54,461 nt of DNA from an uncultured Bacteroidia bacterium (GTDB lineage Bacteria; Bacteroidota; Bacteroidia; Bacteroidales; UBA932), in assembly GCA_902768985.1 (NCBI GenBank), contig CACXNA010000013.1, positions 1-54,461 of the forward strand. Reading direction: 5' to 3'. Made by a program: the position numbers and the translations under genes. Below, one piece after another: positions 38,633 to 48,388 of the stretch. The first letter of the stretch is position 1; each line of letters starts with the position of its first letter. A model generated the notes under the pieces. The model was not told the origin of the DNA, searched no databases, and saw nothing but the letters and a program-made list of their open reading frames with translations.

Positions 38633-38675
38633 CAAAAACAAAAAAGACGGATGCGCGGCAAACTGCGCATCCGTC
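38633..38675 (-). terminator. Terminator after the CE1 esterase at 38703
   Basis: Arms GACGGATGCGC (38646-38656) and GCGCATCCGTC (38665-38675) are perfect around an 8 nt loop. On the minus strand a T-rich run (TTTTTTGTTTTTG) follows. It separates the two-esterase operon from the SusCD operon downstream. Confidence 0.88.
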
Positions 38676-38702
38676 GGAGAATCAATGTGTTATCCTATGT
38701 GA

Positions 38703-39782
38703 TTATTTGAAAAGCGTCGGTGCGAACTTCTCGAGGTCGGCGCGCCACGTAGCCCAGCTGTGACCGGCCTGCGCATTCTCCATATAGTCGAATTTCAGGC
38801 CGAGATCCTGCAGGAATTTGCGCGTATTCGCGCAATTCTGGTAGGCGATGTCGGTCGGGCCGCCCTGCGTGAAGACGAAGGCCTTGTAGGTCTTGTTGAT
38901 CTTGGCGACGTTGGCGGCGATGTCCAGGCGCTTCGCCTCCTCGTTGAGGTCGGACCCCGGCATCAGGCTGGAGGAAAGGACCCAGGCGTAGGAGAACATG
39001 TCCGGGTTGCGGAACACGACCTCCATCGTCTCCATGCCGCCCATGGACAGGCCGGCGACGGCGCGGGACTCGCGCTTCGCGATCACGCGGTAGTTGCTCT
39101 CCACGAAGGGAATGATGGAACGGAACATGTCGTCGGCGAAGGGAGGCACCTCGTTGGGCACACCCTCGATGGTGCCGTTCGGCATCACCACGACCATCGG
39201 GACGATCTTGCCCTCGGCGAGGAGGTTGTCGAGAATCCAGCCCGCGGCGCCCACGGTCGGCCAGGAGGCGTCATTGTCGCCGCCGCCGTGGATGAGGTAG
39301 AGCACGGGGAGTTTCTGCTTGGAATTCTCGTAGCCGGCAGGCGTCCAGACATGCATGCGGCGCATCTGGCCGAGGGTCTCGGACCAGTACCAGCGCTGCG
39401 CCACTGCACCGTGCGGCACGTCTTTGACGTAGCCCTTGCCGACGGTCAGCAGCGCGGCGCTGTCGCCCGCTTGCGGGCTCTTGGGGTCCTGGACTTTGAC
39501 ACCGTCGATGACAAAGCTATAGCGGAATACACCGTCCCCCAGGCCGTTGGCGACGCCTTTCCAGACGCCGTTCGGGGTCTCGCGGAAGATGACGGGCTTG
39601 TCCCAGGGCAGGTCGCCCGTCACGGCGACGGTGCGGGCCTTGGGAGCATAGACCTGGAAGATGACGCGGCCGTCCGGCGTCACGACGGTGGAGTGGAGCG
39701 TGTCGGCCGGGGTGGGGCGTCCCCACTGTGCGAAGAGGGGGAAGGAGCAGCACAGGGCTGCGAGCAGAAGCAATTTCTTCAT
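38703..39782 (-). CDS. CE1-type esterase with N-terminal beta-sandwich
   Basis: A 359-residue exported protein (signal MKKLLLLAALCCSFPLFAQ), the shortest and most divergent of the five CE1 paralogues. The E-set domain reads VIFQVYAPKARTVAVTGDLPWDKPVIFRE...FRYSFVIDGVKVQDPKS. The CE1 domain has RRMHVWTPAGYENSKQKLPVLYLIHGGGDNDASW, Ser246 in GLSMGGMET, an acid in TQGGPTDIAY and His in QAGHSWATWR. The C-terminal wording FAPTLFK is shared with the others. It starts 12 bp after the gene at 39795 and is followed by a strong terminator, so the two esterases form one transcript. Confidence 0.88.
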   Translation of the reverse strand: MKKLLLLAALCCSFPLFAQWGRPTPADTLHSTVVTPDGRVIFQVYAPKARTVAVTGDLPWDKPVIFRETPNGVWKGVANGLGDGVFRYSFVIDGVKVQDPKSPQAGDSAALLTVGKGYVKDVPHGAVAQRWYWSETLGQMRRMHVWTPAGYENSKQKLPVLYLIHGGGDNDASWPTVGAAGWILDNLLAEGKIVPMVVVMPNGTIEGVPNEVPPFADDMFRSIIPFVESNYRVIAKRESRAVAGLSMGGMETMEVVFRNPDMFSYAWVLSSSLMPGSDLNEEAKRLDIAANVAKINKTYKAFVFTQGGPTDIAYQNCANTRKFLQDLGLKFDYMENAQAGHSWATWRADLEKFAPTLFK

Positions 39783-39794
39783 ATTCTTGTGGTT

Positions 39795-41066
39795 CTAAAA
39801 CTGGTCGATCATCCAGCGCATGACGCTGCCCTCGGAATAGTCGTCCAGGAGCGGCACCCAGGAGAAGTGGGCGAGCATCACGGGCAGGCCGTATTCGGCC
39901 ATGTCCTCGTCGGAATAGACGCGCAGGCGGTCCTGCGTGGCGCCCAGGCGCTTGCGCGCCTCGATGTAGGAGTAGGAGCTCGCGATCTTGCAGGTCTGGT
40001 CGGAGGAGGCGTGCACGAAGTGCATCGGGAGCTTGACGAAGGCCTCGGTGTCCATGCGGGTGGGGACCATGTCCGTGCCGTTCCACTTGTAGACATTGCC
40101 CTGGAAGGCCTTCACGAGGTCGTCTGCGAACTGGCCTTCATATTTCTCCTTGACCTGGTGGATGGGCACGATGGGGTCCATCGGGCAGCAGGGGATGGCG
40201 GCCTTGAAGCGCTCGGGGAACTGCATCATGAAGCGCATCGTGCAGCCGCCGCCGCTGGAGGCGCCGGCGCAGAAGAGGCGCGAGCCGTCCACCTTCCCTT
40301 CCTCGATGAGCGTGTCGATGAACGCCATCTGCAGGGCGTTGTTGCGGTCGATCAGCTCGATCTTCTCCGGGAAGAGGGAAGCGCTGTAGGAGTAGTTGGG
40401 GTTCGCCAGGGCGAAGACCAGCGCGGCACAGGGGATGCCCTCGGTGGCGAGGGAGACGAGGCAGCGGTTGGCCGTCGCGACGGTCATCAGGTCCTTGTCG
40501 TACTCGCCGCCGCCGATCTGCCAGACCATCAGCGGGACGTTCGGGATCACGTTGCCGTCGGCGTCCTTCGGCAGATGGAGCATGTATTCACGGGTGAGGC
40601 CGGCGTAGGTGAAGCTACCGGTGATGCAGTCGTCGAGCACGGCGATGTGCTGCTGCGTGGCCGTGGCGGCCGTGACGGTCAGCGCGGAATCCACGCTGGA
40701 GCGCAGCTCCCAGGGGATTTGCTTGGTCCAGCCTTCGCGCATGCCGGTGTAGTTGAAGGGCGTGGCGTCGATGCGCAGCGTGTTGCCCTTGCGGCTGAGC
40801 ACGAGGCCGTCCTCGGCGTAGGCGGCGGGGGCCTGGCCGGTCTTCACGTCGATGAAGCCGCCGGCGGCGTTGCCGGTGAGGTCGAAGTCGGCGGCGGTCA
40901 GGCCGCGCAGGGAGGCCGGGTTGGCGACGGTGATCTCCACCGCATCCACCAGCAGGCTGACATCGCCGACGTGCGTGTAGACGTCGGTGCGTTCCACGAT
41001 GGCCTGCGGCCTGCCGCAGGCGATGGCCGTCAGGGCGACGGCCGCAAAAAGAAGGATTCTTTTCAT
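39795..41066 (-). CDS. PHB-depolymerase/CE1-like alpha/beta-hydrolase lipoprotein
   Basis: A 423-residue lipoprotein (MKRILLFAAVALTAIACGR; lipobox AIAC). Residues about 25-150 are a beta-rich N-terminal region of unknown role. A hydrolase domain follows: YMLHLPKDADGNVIPNVPLMVWQIGGGEYDKD in the oxyanion position, nucleophile Ser270 in GASSGGG, CCPMDPIVP, and a late VHASSDQTCK/AHFSWVPLLDDY region holding the likely acid and histidine. Overall it resembles PHB-depolymerase-like (LpqC-type) and feruloyl esterase proteins, though the usual HG oxyanion motif is QIGGG here. It is the first gene of a pair with the CE1 esterase at 38703. The substrate is unknown. Confidence 0.75.
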   Translation of the reverse strand: MKRILLFAAVALTAIACGRPQAIVERTDVYTHVGDVSLLVDAVEITVANPASLRGLTAADFDLTGNAAGGFIDVKTGQAPAAYAEDGLVLSRKGNTLRIDATPFNYTGMREGWTKQIPWELRSSVDSALTVTAATATQQHIAVLDDCITGSFTYAGLTREYMLHLPKDADGNVIPNVPLMVWQIGGGEYDKDLMTVATANRCLVSLATEGIPCAALVFALANPNYSYSASLFPEKIELIDRNNALQMAFIDTLIEEGKVDGSRLFCAGASSGGGCTMRFMMQFPERFKAAIPCCPMDPIVPIHQVKEKYEGQFADDLVKAFQGNVYKWNGTDMVPTRMDTEAFVKLPMHFVHASSDQTCKIASSYSYIEARKRLGATQDRLRVYSDEDMAEYGLPVMLAHFSWVPLLDDYSEGSVMRWMIDQF

Positions 41067-41096
41067 ATCGGTTTTATTTCAGTGTCTTTGGACGAT

Positions 41097-41104
41097 CAAA
41101 ATTA
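41097..41104 (-). promoter_or_regulatory. Likely -7 promoter element of the two-esterase operon
   Basis: Minus-strand TAATTTTG, 31 bp before the start at 41066. It faces away from the element at 41190 that serves the divergent esterase. Confidence 0.55.
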
Positions 41105-41156
41105 TAAAATGACCTGCGCACGCGCAAGCGCATAGAACAAGCGTGCATAAGATTGA

Positions 41157-42416
<1,260 letters not shown>

Positions 42417-42464
42417 CCTTTCTTTGCTGTGAGCTGTAAGTGACTAATTGATAGTATTTTAAAC

Positions 42465-42499
42465 AATTATACTCCCCCTAAAACAGGGGGAGTATAATT
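42465..42499. terminator. Bidirectional terminator between convergent esterase and GH3 genes
   Basis: A perfect 15 bp stem (42465-42479 with 42485-42499) around loop AAAAC, containing ACTCCCCCT and AGGGGGAGT flanked by A/T-rich arms. It can terminate both strands. Confidence 0.9.
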
Positions 42500-42547
42500 T
42501 TATAAAACGCTGCCAGTCAAACAGATCTGGCTCACAGGCAAAAACGG

Positions 42548-44836
42548 CTATTTGAAGCGGGCGACGCGGTCGTCGTCGATGACGCCGGACCAGTTGAGGC
42601 CGTAGGCGAAGTCGTAGGCGTGGCCGTCGGCGTCGACGTAGGGCCGCATGTCGCGCGGCACGTCCTCGCACTGCTCCTCGACGGTGCGCATGTCGGCGGG
42701 CAGCTGCATCGGCAGCAAGCCCGAAGGCTCCACCGTGCCGTCGAGGATGTCCAGGACCGCCTGGTTCTGGACGCCGAACGTGAGGAGGATGGCGTCGGCA
42801 TACGGCTCGAGCTCCGCCAGGACGACCGGCCGGCTCACGTTCACGACCACGACGACGGGCTTGTCACCCATCTTCTTCTTGGTCTCGATCACGAGATCCA
42901 GGTCGCTTTCGTTGGACGTCGTGACCTTCTTACCTTTATAAGAACGGTTCGTGAAGGACTCCTTCGGATCGCCGCCGGCCACCGAGACGGCTCGGGCGTA
43001 TTCGGCCTTGTAAGGCCGGTACTGCAGGCTGATGGGCACGTAGCCGTTGCCGCCCTTCTTGCGGTCGTTGACGTCATAGCCGGACCCTGAAGAGGGCTCC
43101 TGGATCACTACGAGCGCGAAGTCGGCCTCGTCCGGGCTCTCTGCCCACTGGTAGCGCTTCTCGACCAGGGCCTTGTCGATGGGATAATCCCAGTGCGCGG
43201 CCGGGCCCATCGACAGGCCGAACATCCCGGCCGTCTGGGGATACAGGCGCTGCGGGACATAGGCCCTGGCGCTCTGCTTCGGCAGCACGCCGCCGTGGTT
43301 CTTCAGCATCACCACGGACTTCTGCTGGGCCTCGTAGCCCCACTGCATGAACACCGGATTGCCCACGACGCTCGTCGCCCAGGCGGGGTCCGTGTACGGG
43401 TTCTCGAAGAGCCCGGTGCGGAAGGAGTTCATGAGCAGGCGCACGGCCGAGGCCTCGAAGCGCTCGCGTGCGCTCGCCTCGCCGAATTCCTCGACCCACA
43501 TCCGGTAGGCCTCCAGGACGGGGCCCTTGTCGTTGTTGCCGCCGAACTGGTCGACGCCAGCCTTGATGACCTCGTAGTGGCGCTGGGCGACGGTGAGTGT
43601 CTCCGTGCCCCAGCACTTGCCGTCGAAGGACTCGATGGAGGCGTTGTCATAAGTGATGTTCCAGTCGGTGCAGACCACGCCGCCGAAGGCGTATTTGTCG
43701 CGCAGCAGGTCGCTGATTATATAGTGGTTATAGCTGTTGCCGACGTTCTTGCCGGACGGGTCCACGCCGTAGGAGATCGTGTAGTAGGGCATCACCGCCG
43801 TGGCGGATTTCGTGCCGCCGGCAAGCTGGAAGGCACCCTCGGTGAAGGGACGCATGTGCGTGGCGAAGTTGCCGCCGGGATAGACGGCGTATTTGCCGTA
43901 GTTGAAGTGGGCGTCGCGTCCGCCTTCCTCCGGGCCGCCGGAGGGCCAGTGCTTCACCATCGCGTTGACGCTCTGGTTGCCCCAGCCGTCGGCGCTGCCG
44001 TCGGTGGTCTGGAAGCCGTCCACGTAGGCGCGCGCCATGGCGATGTCCAGCTCGGGATCCTCGCCGAAGGTGCCGTTGAAGCGGCTCCAGCGCGGCTCCG
44101 TGGCCAGGTCGATCTGCGGGCTGAGCGCCGTGGCGATGCCGAGCGCGCGGTATTCCTCGGAAGCGGTGTGGCCGAACTGCTCCACGATCGCGGGATCGAA
44201 GGTGGCGGCGAGGCCGAGGGGCGTGGGCCACATGGAGATGCGCCCGCCCGAGCCCATGTTGAACTCCGCCGTGGCGGAGGGCTCGTTGCGCGGGTCGGAG
44301 GAATTGTTGGCCGGAATGCCGTGGCCCAGGGCCTCCACGAAGGCCTGGACGTTGTTGTTCCAGCGGGCCGCGACCTCCGGGCTCTCGACCGTGGTCACGA
44401 GCACGGCGCGCAGATTGTCCTCTTCGAGGAATTTGCGCTGCTGGTCCGTCAGGTCCCAGCTCTTCATGCCGCTCTCGGCGAGCGACTTGCCGCCGTAGGT
44501 GGCGCCGCCGAAGCCGTAGGAGGATCCGGGGATGCTCTGATGCCCGCTGTAGAGCATCAGGCCGGCGATCTCTTCGATGCTGAGCTGCGCGGCAAGGTCC
44601 TGCGCGCGGACGAGCGCAGGCTGGCGCCAGTCTTCATAGACGTCCAGCGCGCCGTTGCGGTTCAGGTCCTTGAAGGCGAAGCTGTCGACTTCGAGGATGG
44701 GGGCGGAGCTGACGCCGAGCGTCGCGCCGCCGCGTTGGGTGATGAGCCGGTAGCCGTCGGCTTCGGTCTCGTGCCACTTGGGGCCGCAGGCGGCCAGCAG
44801 GGGCAGGGCAAGAAGCAGGAATAGTTTGCGTGTCAT
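42548..44836 (-). CDS. GH3 glycosidase of the long N-terminal type, lipoprotein
   Basis: A 762-residue protein from the ATG at 44836 (MTRKLFLLLALPLLAACGPKW, lipobox LAAC); an ATG two codons earlier is possible. After the signal it has ILEVDSFAFKDLNRNGALDVYEDWRQPALVRAQDLAAQLS, with a calcium-loop-like D-x-N-x-N-G-x-x-D motif typical of this GH3 subgroup. Barrel landmarks: GNYTEP-like ATALSPQIDLATEPRWSRFNGTFGEDPELD, NAMVKHWPSGGPEEGGRD, and nucleophile Asp391 in VVCTDWNI. The sandwich domain has KSVVMLKNHGGVLP and a long insert; no fibronectin-III domain follows. It would act on beta-linked gluco- or related oligosaccharides. It is convergent with the esterase at 41223 and divergent from mltG. 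Confidence 0.9.
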   Translation of the reverse strand: MTRKLFLLLALPLLAACGPKWHETEADGYRLITQRGGATLGVSSAPILEVDSFAFKDLNRNGALDVYEDWRQPALVRAQDLAAQLSIEEIAGLMLYSGHQSIPGSSYGFGGATYGGKSLAESGMKSWDLTDQQRKFLEEDNLRAVLVTTVESPEVAARWNNNVQAFVEALGHGIPANNSSDPRNEPSATAEFNMGSGGRISMWPTPLGLAATFDPAIVEQFGHTASEEYRALGIATALSPQIDLATEPRWSRFNGTFGEDPELDIAMARAYVDGFQTTDGSADGWGNQSVNAMVKHWPSGGPEEGGRDAHFNYGKYAVYPGGNFATHMRPFTEGAFQLAGGTKSATAVMPYYTISYGVDPSGKNVGNSYNHYIISDLLRDKYAFGGVVCTDWNITYDNASIESFDGKCWGTETLTVAQRHYEVIKAGVDQFGGNNDKGPVLEAYRMWVEEFGEASARERFEASAVRLLMNSFRTGLFENPYTDPAWATSVVGNPVFMQWGYEAQQKSVVMLKNHGGVLPKQSARAYVPQRLYPQTAGMFGLSMGPAAHWDYPIDKALVEKRYQWAESPDEADFALVVIQEPSSGSGYDVNDRKKGGNGYVPISLQYRPYKAEYARAVSVAGGDPKESFTNRSYKGKKVTTSNESDLDLVIETKKKMGDKPVVVVVNVSRPVVLAELEPYADAILLTFGVQNQAVLDILDGTVEPSGLLPMQLPADMRTVEEQCEDVPRDMRPYVDADGHAYDFAYGLNWSGVIDDDRVARFK

Positions 44837-44920
44837 ATACATGGGTAGTAGAGTTGTCAGTTTCAGCAAATATCGTCTTTTCCGGCGAAAAAGCCTTATC
44901 TGCTTGTCCAAATGTTTTGT

Positions 44921-44928
44921 TATCTTTG
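44921..44928 (+). promoter_or_regulatory. Likely -7 promoter element of mltG
   Basis: TATCTTTG ends only 8 bp before the mltG ATG. With transcription starting about 4-6 bp after the element the leader would be only a few nucleotides. A TTG at 44904 is too close to serve as a normal -33 element. Confidence 0.55.
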
Positions 44929-44936
44929 TGTTCGGT

Positions 44937-45980
44937 ATGAAAAAACTCACCGTTACCCTCGCCGTGCTGGCCATCCTGGCCATCGGCGCCCTGCTCGGCT
45001 GGAACTGGCTGCAGGACAACAAACTGCCCAATTTCCGCCAGCAGGCGGAGATCTACGTCTACCCGGAGGCGACGGCCGACCAGGTGCTGGACGAGATCGC
45101 CGACAAGGCGCAGGTGCGCAACCGCGCGAGCCTGGAGCGCTGCTTCAAGGCCAAGCAGGTGGCGCAGTACCTCACGCCCGGCCACTACACCGTGACGCCG
45201 GGCGACGCGAGCGTCTACGTGGCGCGCATGCTCAACAACGGCTGGCAGACGCCGGTGCGCCTTTCCCTGACGGGAAATCTGCGCGTCAAGAGCAACATCG
45301 CCGCCAAGATCGCGAGCCAGCTGTTGCTGGACTCCGCGACGGTCCACCAGGCCCTGAACGACGACCGCCTGCTCGCGGAATACGGCTTCACGCCGCGCAA
45401 CGTCTTCTCCCTGCTGACGCCCGACACCTTCGATATCTACTGGACCGCCTCCATGGCGGACCTCTACGCCAAACAGAAAGCCGCCTGGGACGCCTACTGG
45501 ACGGAGGAACGCGACGCCAAGGCGAAGCACATCCGCCTGAGCCGCCAGCAGGTCTCCGTGCTGGCCTCGATCGTGACGGCCGAGTCCAACAACGAGGCTG
45601 AGATGCCCAAGATCGCGGGCGTGTACCTGAACCGCCTCAAGATCGGGATGCCCCTGCAGGCCGACCCGACCGTGGCCTTCTGTTATGATTACCAGCTCAA
45701 CCGCATCCTGCTGAAGCACCTGGAGGTCGACTCCGCGTACAATACCTACAAGCACACCGGCCTGCCGCCGGGACCTATCTGCGTGCCCACGCGCGCCGCG
45801 CTGGAGGCCGTGCTGAACCCCGACTTCGGCGGCACCTGGGGCGCGGGCAACCTCTACTTCTGCGCGAATCCGGACTTCTCCGGCACGCACGTCTTCGCGA
45901 AGACGCTCGCCGAGCACAACCGCAACGCGCAGGCCTTCCAGGCCGAGCTGAACCGTCGCGCCCGTGCGAAGCGGCAGTAA
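44937..45980 (+). CDS. mltG: Endolytic murein transglycosylase MltG
   Basis: A 347-residue membrane-anchored protein. The ATG at 44937 (MKKLTVTLAVLAILAIGALLGWNWL, one N-terminal membrane helix) was chosen over an upstream in-frame start because it directly follows the promoter element. A LysM-like region (IYVYPEATADQVLDEIADKAQ...LTPGHYTVTPGDASVYVARML) precedes the YceG catalytic domain: LTPDTFDIYWTAS, the catalytic Glu216 in VTAESNNEAEMPKIAGVYLNRL, MPLQADPTVAF, YNTYKHTGLPPGPICVPTRAALEAVLNP and FCANPDFSGTHVFAKTLAEHN. MltG cuts nascent peptidoglycan strands and sets their length. Confidence 0.95.
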   Translation: MKKLTVTLAVLAILAIGALLGWNWLQDNKLPNFRQQAEIYVYPEATADQVLDEIADKAQVRNRASLERCFKAKQVAQYLTPGHYTVTPGDASVYVARMLNNGWQTPVRLSLTGNLRVKSNIAAKIASQLLLDSATVHQALNDDRLLAEYGFTPRNVFSLLTPDTFDIYWTASMADLYAKQKAAWDAYWTEERDAKAKHIRLSRQQVSVLASIVTAESNNEAEMPKIAGVYLNRLKIGMPLQADPTVAFCYDYQLNRILLKHLEVDSAYNTYKHTGLPPGPICVPTRAALEAVLNPDFGGTWGAGNLYFCANPDFSGTHVFAKTLAEHNRNAQAFQAELNRRARAKRQ

Positions 45981-46010
45981 GCACCCTTCGATACTAACTA
46001 CTATTCATAT

Positions 46011-47843
46011 ATGCGAATCAAGTTCTTATTCGCCGCTGCTGCGGCGCTGGCGCTGGCGGGACAGCTCTCCCTGCCCGCCCGGACCCTTTCCGTGAAGACC
46101 ATCGAAGACGGCGGCACCGGCCCCTACAAGGCCGTGATGACCGTCGAGGAGGCCCTGCCCGGCTTCGCCGTGTACCGCCCGGCCGACCTGGCGGCGGCCG
46201 TGAAGGCGGAAGGCCGCGCGCTGCCGGTCGTGATCTTCGGCAACGGCGGCTGCGCCGTCAACTCCCGCGGCTCCTACAGCTTCCTCGAGGAGATCGCCTC
46301 GCACGGCTACGTCGTCGCCGCCATCGAGCGTGAGAACGCGCAGGGCGGCGGGAGCATGTTCGACCCGGAGGTCGTCGCGCGCCAGAAGGCCGACGGCCTG
46401 TCGCTCGTGCAGGTCGTCGACTGGCTGGAGCAGGAGAACGCCCGGGCGGGTTCCGATTTATATAAAATGGTGGATCCCGCGTGCGTGTCCGCGGCCGGCT
46501 ACTCCTGCGGTGGCCTGCAGGCCCTCGCCATCGGCGTGGGCGGCGACGAGCGCGTCAAGTGCCTGACCATCCTGAGCAGCGGCATCACCAATCCCGGCGA
46601 CGGCCTGGCGGGCTTCCTGCTCAAGGAGGACCTCGCCAAGATCAAGGTCCCCGTTGGCTATTTCATTGGCGGTGAGAGCGATATCGCCTATCTGAACGGC
46701 CTGGACGACTACCGGCGCATCTCCCACGTGCCGGTCGTCTTCGCCAACTACGACGCCGGCCACGGCGAGACCTTCGGCAAGCCGCACGGCGGCACCTTCG
46801 CCCAGATGGCCCTCCGCTGGCTGGACTACAACCTCAAGGGCAAGGAGGAGAACGGGAAGATCTTCCGTTACTGCGAGCCCGGCGACGACTTCGGCGGCTG
46901 GCGCATCGAATCCAAGAATTTCAACTACGCCGCGCGCGTGTTTACGCTCGACCTGGAAGGCCGCGAGGCCCCGCTCATCAACGCGGGCGACCAGGTGACC
47001 TACAACGCCGCCGGCGGCGTGCAGGGCATCTCCGGCACCACCGATCCGACCATCAAGGTCTTCCTGCCGGAGCCCGAATACAACTCCGGCGCCGCCGTCA
47101 TCATCCTCTCCGGCGGCGGCCTGATGTTCCACTCCTGGGGCAACGATGTCGAGAGCATGGCCAGCTGGCTGAACCGCCGCGGCGTGGCCGTGATCGGCCT
47201 GAAATACCACCTCGGCGGCATGCGCCGTCCGCAGGGAGGCGCTCCCGCGGCCCGTCCGGCCGCGCCCGCCAAGCCGCTGGTCCTCCCGGACATCACCGGC
47301 TTCGACCAGCTGGCGAACGCCAACTGCAACCCCGACCAGTCGGGCGCGACCAATCCGACCCTCGAGGCGGCCGCTGAGGATGCGCTGAAGACCATCCGCC
47401 TGGTGCGCGCCCACGCGGAAGAATGGGGAATCGATCCCCAGAAGGTCGGCTACCTGGGCTATTCCGCCGGCGGCGGTGTGGCCATCAGTGCGACGCTGAA
47501 AGCCGACGCGGCCGCGATGCCGAACTTCCTCGCGAGCTGCTACGGCCCCTCGCTCGAGAACGTCGCCGTGCCGACGAACGCCCCGAAGCTATTCATCGCC
47601 GTTCGCGCGCAGCACAACAACGTCGCCTCCGGCATGCTGGCCCTCTACCTCGCGTGGAAGAAGGCCGGCGTCAACGCCGAAATGTACATCTATGACGACG
47701 GCAACGGCCCCTTCGGGCCGGACGACCTCGGCACCACCTCCGGCGCCTGGCGCGACAACCTCTTCCGCTGGATGCAGACCAACGGCATCGCTACCGGCCG
47801 CAAGGTCGGCGGCTCGCCCTTCGCCCGCCGGCCGCAGCGGTAG
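46011..47843 (+). CDS. Exported protein with two alpha/beta-hydrolase domains, second one probably inactive
   Basis: A 610-residue protein with signal MRIKFLFAAAAALALAGQLSLPA. Domain 1 (about 25-290) is chlorophyllase/dienelactone-hydrolase-like: VVIFGNGGCAVNSRGSY, nucleophile Ser165 in GYSCGG, Asp224 in GGESDIAYL and His251 in DAGHGETFG, a full triad. Domain 2 (about 320-600) resembles BD-FAE-type esterases: VIILSGGGLMFHSWGNDVESMASWLNRRGVAVIGLKYHL and Ser485 in GYSAGGG. Its acid position reads RAQHNNVAS (Asn536-Asn537) and its histidine position reads DGNGPFG (Asn565), so the triad is broken. A proline/alanine-rich loop sits inside domain 2. It begins 30 bp after mltG. An esterase role for domain 1 and a binding or structural role for domain 2 are inferred. 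Confidence 0.82.
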   Translation: MRIKFLFAAAAALALAGQLSLPARTLSVKTIEDGGTGPYKAVMTVEEALPGFAVYRPADLAAAVKAEGRALPVVIFGNGGCAVNSRGSYSFLEEIASHGYVVAAIERENAQGGGSMFDPEVVARQKADGLSLVQVVDWLEQENARAGSDLYKMVDPACVSAAGYSCGGLQALAIGVGGDERVKCLTILSSGITNPGDGLAGFLLKEDLAKIKVPVGYFIGGESDIAYLNGLDDYRRISHVPVVFANYDAGHGETFGKPHGGTFAQMALRWLDYNLKGKEENGKIFRYCEPGDDFGGWRIESKNFNYAARVFTLDLEGREAPLINAGDQVTYNAAGGVQGISGTTDPTIKVFLPEPEYNSGAAVIILSGGGLMFHSWGNDVESMASWLNRRGVAVIGLKYHLGGMRRPQGGAPAARPAAPAKPLVLPDITGFDQLANANCNPDQSGATNPTLEAAAEDALKTIRLVRAHAEEWGIDPQKVGYLGYSAGGGVAISATLKADAAAMPNFLASCYGPSLENVAVPTNAPKLFIAVRAQHNNVASGMLALYLAWKKAGVNAEMYIYDDGNGPFGPDDLGTTSGAWRDNLFRWMQTNGIATGRKVGGSPFARRPQR

Positions 47844-47866
47844 GCAGGGAAGGGGATACAACGAAA

Positions 47867-47893
47867 AAGGGGAAGCGATTTTCGCTTCCCCTT
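47867..47893 (-). terminator. Terminator after tRNA-Pro
   Basis: Arms AAGGGGAAGCGA (47867-47878) and TCGCTTCCCCTT (47882-47893) pair around a 3 nt loop, with TTTTT following on the minus strand. It starts directly behind the tRNA 3' end and may also stop the plus-strand hydrolase transcript. Confidence 0.82.
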
Positions 47894-47894
47894 G

Positions 47895-47968
47895 TCGGGA
47901 TGATCTGACTCGAACAGACGACCCCTACGTCCCGAACGTAGTGCGCTAGCCAACTGCGCTACATCCCG
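47895..47968 (-). tRNA. tRNA-Pro (anticodon CGG)
   Basis: On the minus strand it folds as a full cloverleaf: acceptor CGGGATG/CATCCCG (7 bp), D-arm GCGC...GCGC, anticodon arm CTACG-TTCGGGA-CGTAG giving anticodon CGG, and T-arm GTCTG-TTCGAGT-CAGAT. The discriminator is A, and CCA is not encoded, so it must be added after processing. Confidence 0.93.
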
Positions 47969-48001
47969 ATTTGGGCCACAAATTTACAACAAAAACTGCG
48001 A

Positions 48002-48256
48002 TTAAGCAAGCTTATTGATGTAAACCGCGATGCCGCTCTTAAGGTTGGAGGCCTTGTTCTTGTGGATCAGGCCAATCTTCGCGAGTTTGTCGATCATCGC
48101 GTACACCTTGGGGGCGTTGGCCTCGGCCGTAGCCTTGTCGGAGGTGTTGCGGATGTCACGGATAGCATTACGGGTGGTTTTTGCATAATAACGATTATGC
48201 ATTCTGTGCCTTTCGCTCTGGCGATCGGCCTTCTTTGCGGATGCTGTATTTGCCAT
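48002..48256 (-). CDS. rpsT: 30S ribosomal protein S20
   Basis: An 84-residue basic, all-helical protein: MANTASAKKADRQSERHRMHNRYYAKTTRNAIRDIRN, then KVYAMIDKLAKIGLIHKNKASNLKSGIAVYINKL. The K-x-A-x-R-x-x-x-R-x-x-x-N-x-x start and the I-H-K-N-K-A-x-x-x-K-S core are the S20 signature. It binds the 5' domain of 16S rRNA early in assembly. The gene begins 19 bp after the tRNA-Glu and has no promoter of its own in that gap, so the two are probably made as one transcript from the promoter at 48389-48419. Confidence 0.96.
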   Translation of the reverse strand: MANTASAKKADRQSERHRMHNRYYAKTTRNAIRDIRNTSDKATAEANAPKVYAMIDKLAKIGLIHKNKASNLKSGIAVYINKLA

Positions 48257-48275
48257 TGTTTTATTTTTTAATATT

Positions 48276-48350
48276 TGGTAGTGGGTAGGAGAATCGAACT
48301 CCTATTGCAAGAATGAAAATCTTGAGTACTAGCCGTTATACGAACCCACC
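48276..48350 (-). tRNA. tRNA-Glu (anticodon TTC)
   Basis: Minus-strand cloverleaf: acceptor GGTGGGT/ACCCACT with a G-T first pair, D-arm GTAT...GTAC, anticodon arm CAAGA-TTTTCAT-TCTTG with anticodon TTC, T-arm AGGAG-TTCGATT-CTCCT, and discriminator A. CCA follows directly in the DNA (48276-48278), unlike the tRNA-Pro here. Confidence 0.93.
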
Positions 48351-48388
48351 AAACTCATCCCAAAACGCTATCCGCCAAATTGGGACTG

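Noticed and set aside
42548-44836. A promoter for the minus-strand GH3 gene near 44865-44872
   Set aside because: The sequence GATATTTG on the minus strand misses the TAnnTTTG spacing by one base, so it was not annotated.
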